64,000 nt of DNA from Pseudomonas fluorescens (lineage in GTDB: Bacteria > Pseudomonadota > Gammaproteobacteria > Pseudomonadales > Pseudomonadaceae), in assembly GCF_000967965.1 (NCBI RefSeq), contig NZ_LACC01000013.1:62001-126000 (forward strand). The letters run 5' to 3'. Positions 1 through 9,801 of this stretch are shown here, piece after piece. Made by a program: the position numbers and the translations under genes. Position 1 is the stretch's first letter. Every line of letters begins with the position of its first letter. The notes under the pieces were generated by a model. It worked only from the letters and a program-made list of their open reading frames with translations, was not told the DNA's origin and made no database searches.

Positions 1-1334
1 AAGTCCGGATCGATGATTTCCAGGCCCGGTGGCAACTCGATGCCCTGGGCGCGGGCGACGGCTTGCACGTCCTCGGGCTTGGCCAGCAACACACAGCGAG
101 CGATGCCTCGGGCCTGGCAGATCGCGGCGGCCTGCACGGTCAGCGGCTCGCTGCCTTCGGGCAGGACGATGCGCTTGTTGGCCGCCTGGGCGCGCTGGAT
201 CAATTGATAGCGGAAAACCGCTGGCGACAGGCGCATCTCCCGTGGCGTGCCGCAGCGCTGATGCAACCAGTTGGCGTCGAGATGACCGGCGATGAAATCG
301 GTGATGATTTCTGCGCGCTCGCGGTCGTCGATGGGGATTTCCTTGTTCAGGCCATTGAGCAGGTTGGCGGTGTCATAGGAGCCGGTGCTCACCGACAGCA
401 CCGGCAACCCGGCCTGCAGGGCGCCGCGGCACAGGTCCATGATGCGTGGGTCGGGCAGGGTGTCGCTGGTCAGCAGCAGGCCGGCCAGCGGCACGCCGTT
501 CAAAGCCGCGAGGCTGACGGCGAGGATGATGTCGTCGCGGTCGCCGGGGGTCACCACCAGCACGCCGGGCTTGAGCAGCTCCACGGTGTTGCGCATGGTG
601 CGGGCGCAAATGATGATTTTGGTCATGCGCCGGGTTTCGTAATCACCGGCGTTGAGCACTTGCGCGCCCATCAGGTCGGCGACGTCGCGGGTGCGCGGGG
701 CGTTCAGTTCCGGCTGGAACGGAATGCAGCCGAGCAAGCGGAAATCACCGCTGCGCAGCAACGGCGAATGCTCCTTCAGGCGCGTGGCGAAGGCCTCCAT
801 GCTTTCCTCGGTCTTGACCTTGTTGAGGATCACACCGAGGACTTTCGGGTCTTTCGGGCCGCCGAACAATTGCGCCTGCAATTCGACGCGGCCGGAGAGT
901 TCGGTCAGCACTTCGTTTTCCGGCGCCGAGACCAGGATCACCTCGGCGTCGAGGCTCTTGGCCAGGTGCAGGTTGACCCGCGCGGCGTAACTGGCGCTGC
1001 GGGTCGGCACCATGCCTTCGACGATCAGCACGTCCTTGCCGATGGCCGCCTGCTGATAAAGGGCGATGATTTCTTCGAGCAACTCATCGAGCTGGCCGTC
1101 GCCGAGCATGCGCTCGACATGGGCCAGACCCAGTGGCTGGGGCGGTTTCAAACCGTGAGTGCGCGCCACCAGCTCGGTGGAACGTTCCGGGCCGGTGTCG
1201 CCCGGATGCGGTTGGGCAATCGGCTTGAAAAAGCCGACCTTGAGCCCGGCCCGCTCAAGGGTACGCACCAGCCCGAGGCTGATGGAGGTCAGACCCACAC
1301 CAAAATCGGTGGGCGCGATAAAAAAAGTTTGCAT
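1..1334 (-). CDS. pta: Phosphate acetyltransferase, N-terminal part (3' end beyond window)
   Basis: Converts acetyl-CoA and phosphate to acetyl phosphate in the cytosolic Pta-AckA pathway. The start ATG is the complement of 1332-1334. The translation begins MQTFFIAPTDFGVGLTS, the P-loop-like N-terminal domain of long Pta proteins (a DTB-synthetase/CobQ-like fold). A DRTGG-type regulatory region follows. The PTA_PTB catalytic domain begins near the window edge (VFRYQLIQRAQAANKRIVLPEG). About 444 codons are visible of roughly 700 expected, so the gene runs off the left side; this is a window truncation, not a broken gene. A DUF3565 gene lies 60 bp upstream in the same direction and may be co-transcribed. 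A long open frame on the opposite strand here is a GC-bias shadow. Confidence 0.93.
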   Translation of the reverse strand, partial: MQTFFIAPTDFGVGLTSISLGLVRTLERAGLKVGFFKPIAQPHPGDTGPERSTELVARTHGLKPPQPLGLAHVERMLGDGQLDELLEEIIALYQQAAIGKDVLIVEGMVPTRSASYAARVNLHLAKSLDAEVILVSAPENEVLTELSGRVELQAQLFGGPKDPKVLGVILNKVKTEESMEAFATRLKEHSPLLRSGDFRLLGCIPFQPELNAPRTRDVADLMGAQVLNAGDYETRRMTKIIICARTMRNTVELLKPGVLVVTPGDRDDIILAVSLAALNGVPLAGLLLTSDTLPDPRIMDLCRGALQAGLPVLSVSTGSYDTANLLNGLNKEIPIDDRERAEIITDFIAGHLDANWLHQRCGTPREMRLSPAVFRYQLIQRAQAANKRIVLPEGSEPLTVQAAAICQARGIARCVLLAKPEDVQAVARAQGIELPPGLEIIDPD

Positions 1335-1394
1335 GCGGATTCTCTAAAGGTGCATGGCAATGGTGAAAGCCTATATCTGGCCAACTACCGAAAT

Positions 1395-1691
1395 TCAGTC
1401 GCCAAGGTTATCGCTAACCGAGCCTTGTGCGCACCAACCGCAGGCAAAGGGTTGGCCTATTTTTTCCTGGCGCTGCGCAGAGTCCATGACCCAAGCGCGG
1501 GATTGCCAGGGCGGCTGGTGCCGCAGGTGCTGGGTGTGGCCGCAGGAAAGCTCGGCCACCCAGTGTCCGTCCTCGTCCTGGTGGAAGCCTGTGATCGTCG
1601 AATCCCGTCTGTCCGGGTTGTGTTCGCTTTCGGACGATTGCTTCGCTAAACTTGGCCTTTCAATCTTCTTATGCAAAAGGTCTCGCCCCAT
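1395..1691 (-). CDS. DUF3565 domain protein
   Basis: Small cytosolic protein of unknown function. The core (ITGFHQDEDGHWVAELSCGH ending FACGWCAQGS) carries the conserved Cys-Gly-His and C-x-x-C pattern of DUF3565 and may bind a metal (inference). It is encoded just upstream of pta on the same strand. The start is uncertain. The first usable ATG is the complement of 1689-1691 and overlaps the start codon of the divergent slyD-like gene at 1690. A TTG five codons further in (complement of 1674-1676) would remove the overlap. About 98 residues with the ATG start. Confidence 0.75.
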   Translation of the reverse strand: MGRDLLHKKIERPSLAKQSSESEHNPDRRDSTITGFHQDEDGHWVAELSCGHTQHLRHQPPWQSRAWVMDSAQRQEKIGQPFACGWCAQGSVSDNLGD

Positions 1692-2175
1692 GCTGATCGC
1701 CGCCAATAAGGCTGTCTCCATCGACTATACCCTGACCAACGACGCTGGTGAGGTCATCGACAGCTCCGCCGGCGGCGCGCCGCTGGTCTACCTGCAAGGC
1801 GCAGGCAACATCATCCCGGGCCTGGAAAAGGCTCTGGAAGGCAAGGCTGTCGGCGACGAGCTGACTGTAGCCGTAGAACCTGAAGACGCTTACGGCGAAT
1901 ACGCTGCTGAACTGGTCAGCACCCTGAGCCGCAGCATGTTCGAAGGCGTCGACGAACTGGAAGTGGGCATGCAGTTCCACGCTTCCGCTCCGGACGGCCA
2001 GATGCAGATCGTGACCATCCGTGATCTGGACGGCGACGACGTTACCGTTGACGGCAACCACCCGTTGGCTGGTCAACGCCTGAATTTCCAGGTCAAGATC
2101 ATCGACATCCGTGACGCCAGCCAGGAAGAAATCGCTCATGGCCACGTCCATGGCGAAGGTGGCCATCACCACTGA
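1690..2175 (+). CDS. slyD: FKBP-type peptidyl-prolyl isomerase, SlyD family
   Basis: A 161-residue cytosolic proline cis/trans isomerase and chaperone. It starts MLIAANKAVSIDYTL, and the FKBP fold is interrupted by an insert-in-flap domain around residues 70-125, as in SlyD. The tail is His-rich (HGHVHGEGGHHH), a short version of the metal-binding tail that lets SlyD bind nickel. The start at 1690 has an AAAAGG ribosome site at 1675-1680. A Rho-independent terminator follows at 2204-2227, so it is probably monocistronic. Family assignment is firm. Naming it slyD rather than another FKBP paralogue is likely but not certain. Confidence 0.88.
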   Translation: MLIAANKAVSIDYTLTNDAGEVIDSSAGGAPLVYLQGAGNIIPGLEKALEGKAVGDELTVAVEPEDAYGEYAAELVSTLSRSMFEGVDELEVGMQFHASAPDGQMQIVTIRDLDGDDVTVDGNHPLAGQRLNFQVKIIDIRDASQEEIAHGHVHGEGGHHH

Positions 2176-2203
2176 TTTCTGCGCTAAGCTCAGATAACTG
2201 GAG

Positions 2204-2227
2204 AGGCGCCCTGTGGGCGCCTTTTTA
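2204..2227 (+). terminator. Rho-independent terminator of the slyD-like gene
   Basis: Perfect 8-bp stem AGGCGCCC/GGGCGCCT (2204-2211 with 2215-2222), a 3-nt loop, then a T run ending at 2226. It lies 28 bp after the slyD stop codon. Confidence 0.85.
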
Positions 2228-2297
2228 GTCTGCGGCCGTCCCTGACGACACCGCCAAGTGGCTGTTTCGAGAAGAACACGGGAATCTGGAGTACGCC

Positions 2298-2780
2298 ATG
2301 AGTGCTTTTCACGACCTTAAATTGACAGCCCTGGATGGACAGGAGCTACCTCTGGCGCCTTTCAAAGGCCAAGTCGTATTGGTGGTCAACGTCGCCTCCA
2401 AATGCGGCCTGACCCCGCAGTACGCGGCGCTGGAAAACCTCTACCAGCAATTCAAGGCCAAGGGCTTCAGCGTCCTGGGCTTGCCGTGCAACCAGTTTGC
2501 GGGGCAGGAACCGGGCACCGAACAAGAGATCAAGGATTTCTGCAGCCTCAACTATGGCGTGACCTTTCCGTTGTCCAGCAAGCTGGAAGTCAACGGGCAT
2601 GACCGTCATCAGTTGTACCGCTTGCTGGCGGGCGAGGGCGCGGAATTTCCCGGCGACATCACCTGGAACTTCGAGAAGTTCCTGCTGGGCAAGGACGGCC
2701 GTGTACTGGCTCGGTTCTCGCCACGCACGGCACCGGATGATCCGACCATCGTTCATGCGATTGAAAAAGCGCTGAGCTGA
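2298..2780 (+). CDS. Glutathione peroxidase (Cys type, BtuE/GPx family)
   Basis: A 160-residue thioredoxin-fold peroxidase that reduces hydroperoxides; bacterial members often use thioredoxin rather than glutathione. The catalytic tetrad is visible: Cys36 in NVASKCGLTPQY, Gln70 in NQFAGQEPG, and Trp123-Asn124 in DITWNFEKFL. There is no signal peptide, so it acts in the cytosol. The Cys (not selenocysteine) form is standard in Pseudomonas. The gene stands alone, with a terminator before it and a REP pair after it. Substrate preference cannot be told from sequence. Confidence 0.92.
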   Translation: MSAFHDLKLTALDGQELPLAPFKGQVVLVVNVASKCGLTPQYAALENLYQQFKAKGFSVLGLPCNQFAGQEPGTEQEIKDFCSLNYGVTFPLSSKLEVNGHDRHQLYRLLAGEGAEFPGDITWNFEKFLLGKDGRVLARFSPRTAPDDPTIVHAIEKALS

Positions 2781-2787
2781 TTCCCCC

Positions 2788-2902
2788 CTGTAGGAGCGAG
2801 CCTGCTCGCGATGAACCTGAGAGCGCCGCGGTGTGTCTGGCTTGCTACGTTATCGTTGACGAACATCGCGAGCAGTCGAGCGTCGACCGGCTGCTCCTAC
2901 AG
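2788..2902. repeat. Paired inverted REP element; right copy disrupted
   Basis: The left REP (2788-2812) reads CTGTAGGAGCGAGCCTGCTC plus CGCGAT. The right REP is inverted (CATCGCGAGCAG ... GCTGCTCCTACAG, 2864-2902). The right copy carries about 14 extra bases in its stem, including GTCGAC, so it no longer folds as a canonical REP. It fills the space between gpx and the oxidoreductase gene. Confidence 0.8.
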
Positions 2903-3007
2903 TACTCCTGCCTTTTGACCCTTAATCACGCTGATCAATAATGCTGTTCAAGGCGTCAGACTCTCCATATTATCGCCGTCATAAAATTACTTCCCGTGGA
3001 GCGTCCC

Positions 3008-4111
3008 ATGCCCGTCAAAGCCCTGTTCAAACCGTTCCACCTCGGCACCCTCGAACTGCCGACCCGCGTTGTCATGGCGCCGATGACCCGTTCCTTTTCC
3101 CCGGGCGGCGTGCCTAATTCCAAAGTGATCGAATACTACCGTCGTCGCGCCGCTGCGGGCGTTGGCCTGATCATCACCGAAGGCACCACCGTCGGTCACA
3201 AGGCATCCAACGGCTATCCGAACGTTCCGCATTTCTACGGTGAAGCGGCCCTGGCCGGCTGGAAGAAAGTCGTCGACGCCGTTCACGCCGAAGGCGGCAA
3301 GATCGTTCCGCAGCTGTGGCACGTGGGCAGCGTGCGCCGTATCGGCACCGAGCCAGACGCCAGCGTGCCGGGTTATGGCCCGTCAGAAAAAGTGAAGGAA
3401 GGTCAGGTCGTGGTGCACGGCATGAGCAGACAAGACATCCAGGACGTGATCGCCGCATTCGCCCAGGCCGCCAAGGATGCCCAGAGCATCGGCATGGACG
3501 GCGTGGAAATTCACGGCGCCCACGGTTACCTGGTGGACCAGTTCTTCTGGGAAGGCAGCAACCAGCGTACCGACGAATACGGCGGCAGCCTGGCCAATCG
3601 TTCGCGCTTCGCCATTGAATTGATTCAGGCCGTGCGTGCCGCGGTCGGTGAAGGTTTCCCGATCATCTTCCGTTTCTCCCAGTGGAAGCAGCAGGACTAC
3701 ACCGCACGTCTGGTGCAAACCCCGGAAGCCTTGGGCGAGTTCCTCAAGCCGTTGGCCGACGCGGGCGTGGATATTTTCCACTGCTCGACCCGCCGCTTCT
3801 GGGAGCCGGAGTTCGATGGTTCCGAGTTGAACCTGGCCGGCTGGACCCGCCAACTCACCGGCAAGCCAACCATCACCGTGGGCAGCGTCGGCCTGGATGG
3901 CGAGTTCCTGCAGTTCATGGTTAATACCGACAAGGTCGCGCAGCCCGCCAGCCTGGAGAGACTGCTGGAGCGCTTGAACAACGATGAGTTCGACCTGGTG
4001 GCGGTCGGTCGTGCCTTGCTGGTGGACCCGGACTGGGCGCAAAAAGTGCGCGACGGCCGTGAGGAAGACATTCTGCCGTTCAGCCGTGAGGCGTTGATGA
4101 CGCTGGTTTAA
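3008..4111 (+). CDS. NADH:flavin oxidoreductase, Old Yellow Enzyme family
   Basis: A 367-residue FMN-dependent ene-reductase. It shows the OYE TIM-barrel signatures: PTRVVMAPMTR near the N-terminus, the substrate-binding HGAHGYLVDQF around residue 168 (His-x-x-His variant), the EYGGSLANRSR motif, and the C-terminal phosphate-binding VAVGRALLVDPDW. Such enzymes reduce electrophilic alkenes, and some reduce nitro compounds or quinones. The start at 3008 has GGAG at 2998-3001; a GTG 12 bp upstream is in frame but poorly placed. A perfect inverted repeat follows the stop. Confidence 0.9.
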   Translation: MPVKALFKPFHLGTLELPTRVVMAPMTRSFSPGGVPNSKVIEYYRRRAAAGVGLIITEGTTVGHKASNGYPNVPHFYGEAALAGWKKVVDAVHAEGGKIVPQLWHVGSVRRIGTEPDASVPGYGPSEKVKEGQVVVHGMSRQDIQDVIAAFAQAAKDAQSIGMDGVEIHGAHGYLVDQFFWEGSNQRTDEYGGSLANRSRFAIELIQAVRAAVGEGFPIIFRFSQWKQQDYTARLVQTPEALGEFLKPLADAGVDIFHCSTRRFWEPEFDGSELNLAGWTRQLTGKPTITVGSVGLDGEFLQFMVNTDKVAQPASLERLLERLNNDEFDLVAVGRALLVDPDWAQKVRDGREEDILPFSREALMTLV

Positions 4112-4128
4112 GCGGCGTCTGCATCGAC

Positions 4129-4154
4129 GCCATCGCCGGCTTGCCGGCGATGGC
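4129..4154. terminator. Inverted repeat between convergent genes, possible bidirectional terminator
   Basis: Perfect 11-bp stem GCCATCGCCGG/CCGGCGATGGC with a 4-nt loop. It lies between the convergent oxidoreductase and glycosyltransferase genes. It lacks a T run, so termination is an inference from position and strength; it could equally be a short REP-like element. Confidence 0.5.
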
Positions 4155-4175
4155 AATCTCAATGACACCAAGGAT

Positions 4176-5351
4176 TCAAGGTACGGTGGGTGCATTCGGC
4201 ACCACCATCTCCCCAGCACACGCCCCGCGCAACTGCCCCTCGAACTGTTCGATGATCGTCGCCCAGCCCTGGCGACTTGCATGCTGGCGCGCATTGAGCC
4301 GCACATTGCGCAAGGCTTCCCTTTCCTCCAGCAGCCATGCCGCTGCATCGCAAAACGCTTCTTCATCCCCCGGCATCGCCAGCACGCCGTTGTAGCCATG
4401 ACGAATATGCTGGGCGGCTGCCGCCTGGTCGTAGGCCACCACGCCAAGCCCCGAAGCGAGTGCTTCAAGCACCACATTGCCGAAGGTTTCAGTCAGGCTC
4501 GGAAACAGAAACACGTCGCCCGAGGCATAGTGACAGGCCAGGGCTTCACCCCGTTGCGCGCCGCAGAAAATCGCCTCGGGCATTTCGTTTTCCAGTTCCT
4601 GGCGCTGCGGGCCATCGCCGACCACGATCAGTTTCAGCGTGCGCTGGGGATAACTCGCCTTGAGGGTATTGAAAGTGCGTTTGAGCAGGCCAAGGTTTTT
4701 TTCCGGGGCCAGGCGCCCGACATGAATGACGGCGATGTCTACCTCGGCCAGTCCCCATTGCTCGCGCAGGGCATTCAAGCGTTTGGTCGGGTGAAACAAT
4801 TCGCTGTCGACCCCACGGGACAGCAACGCCAGCCGCTCGAAATGACGTCGCTCCAGTTCCAGGCGCTGGCTGACGCTGGGCACCAGGGTCATGGTCGAAC
4901 GATTGTGGAACCAGCGCAGGTAGTGAGTCAGCAGGCGCGTGAGCAAACCAAGCCCGTACTGGTTGGAGTACTGCTGGAAATTGGTGTGGAAACCGCTGAC
5001 CACGGAAATTCCCAGTCGCCGTGCCGCACGCAACGCAGAGAGGCCCAGCGGGCCCTCGGTGGCGATGTAGAGCACATCCGGGCGGTGACGCGTCCAGCGC
5101 CGCAGCAGTTTGTGCATCGACGACTGACCCCATTGCAGGCCGGGATAGCCCGGTAGTGGCCAGCCGCGGCACAGCAGCAACTCATCGTCGCTGCCCAACT
5201 GCTGGTCGCAGCCCTGACGCGGTCGCACCAGCTCCACTTGATGCCCGCGTGCGCGCAATCCATCGCACAAGCGACCCAGGGTATTGGCCACGCCGTTGAT
5301 TTCCGGTGGGAAGGTTTCGGTGATCAGGGTGATATGCAGAGCTGTCGTCAT
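4176..5351 (-). CDS. Glycosyltransferase family 4 (GT-B)
   Basis: A 391-residue retaining glycosyltransferase. The N-terminal domain begins MTTALHITLITETFPPEING, with the loop TETFPPEINGVANT usual for GT4 mannosyl- and glucosyltransferases. The C-terminal domain has HVGRLAPEKNL and the nucleotide-sugar site PSLTETFGNVVLEALASGLG (EX7E type). It resembles proteins annotated as family 1/4 transferases acting on lipid or diacylglycerol acceptors; donor and acceptor cannot be fixed. The start at 5351 is chosen because the family motif begins right after it; an in-frame ATG at 5375 adds 8 unconserved residues. cysZ lies upstream on the same strand, 81 bp away. Confidence 0.88.
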   Translation of the reverse strand: MTTALHITLITETFPPEINGVANTLGRLCDGLRARGHQVELVRPRQGCDQQLGSDDELLLCRGWPLPGYPGLQWGQSSMHKLLRRWTRHRPDVLYIATEGPLGLSALRAARRLGISVVSGFHTNFQQYSNQYGLGLLTRLLTHYLRWFHNRSTMTLVPSVSQRLELERRHFERLALLSRGVDSELFHPTKRLNALREQWGLAEVDIAVIHVGRLAPEKNLGLLKRTFNTLKASYPQRTLKLIVVGDGPQRQELENEMPEAIFCGAQRGEALACHYASGDVFLFPSLTETFGNVVLEALASGLGVVAYDQAAAAQHIRHGYNGVLAMPGDEEAFCDAAAWLLEEREALRNVRLNARQHASRQGWATIIEQFEGQLRGACAGEMVVPNAPTVP

Positions 5352-5432
5352 GACCCGAGTGTCGGCTGGGGCCATGTCGTCAGTGTGACGTCAGGATGAT
5401 GGATTTGTGACTGCGGTACCGGCGCTGATGGC

Positions 5433-6185
5433 TCAGCGCTGCGTCACCAGGTTTTCCGCGCCGCGCTCACGCACCCAGAACAGCGTCGCGCCAGCCACGG
5501 CGGCCGGCATCATCAGGATGTTGACCACCGGAATCAGCAGCACCAGATAAACACTGCCGCCGAAACTCATGCTCTGCCAGCGCTTCGCGCGCAGCCAGGC
5601 GAGCATCTCGTTCCAGCCCAGTTTGTGGTTATCCGCCGGGTAGTCGATGTACTGGATTGCCATCATCCACACCCCGAACAACAGCCACAGCGGCGCGGCG
5701 ATGATGTTCACCACCGGGATGAACGAGAGGATGAACAGCCCGATGGCCCGCGGCAGGAAATAGCCGAGCTTGCGCATCTCCCGGGCCAGGGTGCGCGGAA
5801 TCATGGCGATCAGTTCGCCCCAGCTGAAGGCCGGGAAGTCATCGGTGCCGCGCACCACCACTTCGACTTTTTCCGCGAGGAAGCCATTGAACGGCGCGGC
5901 AATGACGTTGGCGAGCATGGTGAAGGTGAAGAACACCATCAGCACGACGAGCACCACGAACAGCGGCCAGAGGATGTAGCTGAGAAAACTCAGCCAGTCG
6001 GGCAGGGACGGCATCAAGGTGTTGACCCACAGGCTGAATTGATGGCCGGCCAGGTAGATCAATCCGACGAACAGCACCAGGTTGATTGCCAGCGGTAACA
6101 GCACAAACAAACGCAGGCTGGGGCTCAACACCAGCTTGAGGCCTTCGCGCAGGTATTGCGGGCCGGACAGAACAGGGGCGGGCAT
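5433..6185 (-). CDS. cysZ: Sulfate transporter CysZ
   Basis: A 250-residue inner-membrane protein of the CysZ/EI24 family, which takes up sulfate for cysteine synthesis. Hydrophobic spans occur around residues 25-50, 70-100, 145-165 and 200-235. The family blocks [13 protein letters not shown] and [12 protein letters not shown] are visible. It is divergent from trxB, linking sulfate uptake with a thiol-redox gene by position. Length is normal for the family. Confidence 0.93.
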   Translation of the reverse strand: MPAPVLSGPQYLREGLKLVLSPSLRLFVLLPLAINLVLFVGLIYLAGHQFSLWVNTLMPSLPDWLSFLSYILWPLFVVLVVLMVFFTFTMLANVIAAPFNGFLAEKVEVVVRGTDDFPAFSWGELIAMIPRTLAREMRKLGYFLPRAIGLFILSFIPVVNIIAAPLWLLFGVWMMAIQYIDYPADNHKLGWNEMLAWLRAKRWQSMSFGGSVYLVLLIPVVNILMMPAAVAGATLFWVRERGAENLVTQR

Positions 6186-7457
<1,272 letters not shown>

Positions 7458-7476
7458 TTCTGCTTTCGTCGAAATG

Positions 7477-7503
7477 AAAAAACCGGCTTCGGCCGGTTTT
7501 TTT
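7477..7503 (+). terminator. trxB terminator with UUCG tetraloop
   Basis: Stem ACCGGC/GCCGGT closed by TTCG, with an A run before and a run of seven T after. It lies 20 bp after the trxB stop. Confidence 0.92.
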
Positions 7504-7528
7504 GTGCCTTCGAAAAATGCGATGACCT

Positions 7529-7618
7529 TGTAGGAGCGAGCCTGCTCGCGATTGCGGTGATTCAGTCGACATCAATCTTGAATGAAAAATCGCTATCGCG
7601 AGCAGGCTCGCTCCTACA
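7529..7618. repeat. Paired inverted REP element (REPIN)
   Basis: Two inverted copies of the TGTAGGAGCGAGCCTGCTCG family REP, 7529-7552 and its complement ending at 7618, separated by about 40 bp. It lies between the convergent trxB and aminotransferase genes. Confidence 0.88.
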
Positions 7619-7630
7619 GGGATTGTGCGT

Positions 7631-8881
7631 TCAAATCAGTTTTGCCAGGCACGCCTCAAGGATATCCAGGCCTTCCTCCAGTACCGCAGCCTCGATGGTC
7701 AACGGCGCCAGCAAGCGAATGATGTGCCGCGATTTTCCGCTGGGCATCAGTAGCAGGCCCGCATCCCGCGCCAGAGCCAGCAGTTGGGTCAATTGTGCCG
7801 GTGCGGGCGAGCCATCGGCGTTGATCAACTCGATACCCCGCATGGCGCCGACGCCGGTCAGGCGTCCCAGGTATGGCGTCAGGTTGTTCGCGCGCCAGGT
7901 TGCATGGCGGCCGACAATCGCTTCTTCCTGTTGGGTGCCCCAGGCATGCAGGTTGGCATCGGTCATTTCGTCCAGGGTTGCCAGTGCCGCTGCGCAGGCG
8001 ATGGGGTTGCCGGAGTAAGTGCCACCGAGTCCGCCCTTGGGCAAGTTGTCCAGCAGCGACTTGCGCCCGACCACCGCACCCAGCGGCACACCGCCGGCGA
8101 TGCTTTTGCCGAGCAGGATCAGGTCCGGCTCGATGCCCAGTCGCGAGAACGCGAAGCGCTGGCCGGTACGGCCGAAACCGGACTGGATTTCATCGGCAAT
8201 CAGCACAATGCCCTTGTCGTCGCAGAACTTGCGCAGCGCCTGGGCGAACTCGACCTCCATGGCCAGGAAGCCCGCTTCGCCCTGCACCGGTTCGACGATA
8301 AAACAGGCGACGTCTTCGACATCAATCTCGACGCTGAACAGGCGCTCCATGGCTTTGAGGGCCTCGGCACAGGTGACACCGTTGTCCTGGCTAGGGAAGG
8401 GCAGGTGAAACACCGGCCCCGGCAGCACGCCGACTTTCTGTTTGTACGGCGCGACTTTGCCATTGAGGTTGAGGGTGGCCAGTGTGCGACCGTGGAAAGC
8501 GCCGTCGAAGGCGATGACCGCGCTACGGCCGGTGGCGCCACGGACGATCTTCAGGGCGTTTTCCGCCGCTTCCGCGCCGCTGTTGGTGAGCATGCCGCTG
8601 ACCGGGTAATCCACCGGGATGAACGTGCTCAGGCGATCCATCAGCTCGAGGTAAGGCACATGGGGAGCAGCGTTGAACGCGTAGTGGGTCAGTCGGGTGG
8701 CTTGTTCGCGAATGGCCTCGACGATGCGCGGATGGCAATGGCCGAGGTTGAGTACGCCGATGCCACCGACGAAGTCGATGTAGCGTTTGCCATCGGTGTC
8801 CCAGACCTCGGCGTTTTTGCCGTGGCTGAGCGTGACAGGGTGAACGATGTTGATCGACTGGCTGATGGTTTCGCTGCGCAT
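7631..8881 (-). CDS. Class III PLP-dependent aminotransferase (GABA/5-aminovalerate/2-aminoadipate type)
   Basis: A 416-residue fold-type I omega-aminotransferase. Motifs: IDFVGGIGVLNLGHCHP near the N-terminus, SGAEAAENALKIVR, FHGRTLATL, the PLP-contact Asp in VLIADEIQSGFGRTG, the Schiff-base lysine in LLGKSIAGGVPLG, and GGTYSGNPIACAAAL. It resembles GabT-like enzymes but stands alone without a gabD partner. A different omega-amino acid such as 2-aminoadipate or 5-aminovalerate is therefore equally possible. The next gene upstream is across a REP pair. Confidence 0.88.
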   Translation of the reverse strand: MRSETISQSINIVHPVTLSHGKNAEVWDTDGKRYIDFVGGIGVLNLGHCHPRIVEAIREQATRLTHYAFNAAPHVPYLELMDRLSTFIPVDYPVSGMLTNSGAEAAENALKIVRGATGRSAVIAFDGAFHGRTLATLNLNGKVAPYKQKVGVLPGPVFHLPFPSQDNGVTCAEALKAMERLFSVEIDVEDVACFIVEPVQGEAGFLAMEVEFAQALRKFCDDKGIVLIADEIQSGFGRTGQRFAFSRLGIEPDLILLGKSIAGGVPLGAVVGRKSLLDNLPKGGLGGTYSGNPIACAAALATLDEMTDANLHAWGTQQEEAIVGRHATWRANNLTPYLGRLTGVGAMRGIELINADGSPAPAQLTQLLALARDAGLLLMPSGKSRHIIRLLAPLTIEAAVLEEGLDILEACLAKLI

Positions 8882-9022
8882 GAATGACCGGCTCGGAAGA
8901 AGGAGGGCTTCTTTTTATCTAAGCCGTGAGCGGCGCTACGGGGCAAACGAAATAAAGTTGCCGGGTCAATCTTAAAAGTCGGGTTGTGTTTCTGATCAGT
9001 TCCGCGCCGTGAACGCAGAACC

Positions 9023-9121
9023 TGTAGGAGAGAGCCTGCTCGCGATGGTGGTGAACGATTACGCGTAAACCAGAGGCCCAGCAGTGCTCTTGAGTTTTTC
9101 GCGAGCAGGCTCGCTCCTACA
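9023..9121. repeat. Paired inverted REP element (REPIN)
   Basis: The left copy (from 9023) is TGTAGGAGAGAGCCTGCTCG, with one change in the stem. The right inverted copy ends at 9121. It fills the 247-bp space between the aminotransferase start and the HopJ-family stop. Confidence 0.85.
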
Positions 9122-9128
9122 ATTTGAA

Positions 9129-9467
9129 TCAGCGGCGGGTCAGCGGCGGCTGAGCGAACTTCACGCCAGCCAGTCCATGGGTAATCAACGCCCGGATGTT
9201 GCCGTGATCGCTGCCTTCAGGTGTGGCAACAACCGAACGGTAATGCTCGCCAAAAGCCAGCAGCGCTTCTTCATCGCTCAAGCCTTCGAGCAGCGCCAGA
9301 CCCAATGTCTTGCACGAACCTTCGTTCTGCCCGGCCGCGTTTTCGACTCCACCGTTGTTGAAGGCCTGGGGCTGGTAGTCGTAACCGGCGGCAATAAACG
9401 CCAGGGTGTCGGCGAAGGCATGATCGCCGGTCTTGAGGCTGGCGCGCAGGGTGTTCAAATCACTCAT
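9129..9467 (-). CDS. HopJ-family protein
   Basis: A 112-residue protein of the family named after the HopJ type III effector (TLRASLKTGDHAFADTLAFI ... YDYQPQAFNNGGVENAAGQN). Despite the name, members occur widely in non-pathogenic gamma-proteobacteria and most are probably not secreted effectors. No signal or secretion element is visible. Its start overlaps the end of the upstream DUF1244 gene by 8 bp, so the two are translationally coupled and may act together. Function unknown. Confidence 0.82.
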   Translation of the reverse strand: MSDLNTLRASLKTGDHAFADTLAFIAAGYDYQPQAFNNGGVENAAGQNEGSCKTLGLALLEGLSDEEALLAFGEHYRSVVATPEGSDHGNIRALITHGLAGVKFAQPPLTRR

Positions 9468-9756
9468 TGGGTTTTCCTTTGGCGAACGCCGCTTGCTGGT
9501 CGGCGCTGGCTTCTTGCTGATATTGGGCTTTCCATTCGGCGTACGGCATGCCGTAAACCACTTCGCGGGCTTCGTCGAGGCTGACCTCGATCTGGCGGTC
9601 GTCGGCCGCCGCCTTGTACCACTTGGACAGGCAGTTGCGGCAAAAACCCGAGAGGTTCATCAGGTCGATGTTCTGCACATCCTTGCGGCTGTCCAGGTGG
9701 GCCACCAGCCGGCGAAAGGCGGCGGCTTCGAGTTCCAGGCGTTGTTGATCGGTCAT
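9460..9756 (-). CDS. DUF1244 family protein
   Basis: A 98-residue conserved protein (AAAFRRLVAHLDSRKDVQNI, LSGFCRNCLSKWYKAAA). The Cys-x-x-Cys in GFCRNCLSKW is conserved in the family and may be a metal or redox site (inference). It overlaps the following HopJ-family gene by 8 bp. The DUF1244/HopJ order recurs in pseudomonads as I remember it. No biochemical role is known to me. Confidence 0.82.
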   Translation of the reverse strand: MTDQQRLELEAAAFRRLVAHLDSRKDVQNIDLMNLSGFCRNCLSKWYKAAADDRQIEVSLDEAREVVYGMPYAEWKAQYQQEASADQQAAFAKGKPNE

Positions 9757-9801
9757 GGGGGCTCTCGCACGCTATGAGGCAAAGTTATTGAAAGGACGGG
9801 A

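Noticed and set aside
63..1649. 528-codon open frame on the plus strand opposite pta
   Set aside because: High-GC antisense shadow; pta on the minus strand has clear domain motifs and correct start.
9129..9467. HopJ-family gene as evidence for a type III secretion locus
   Set aside because: No secretion, chaperone or hrp-box sequences nearby; the family is common outside pathogens.
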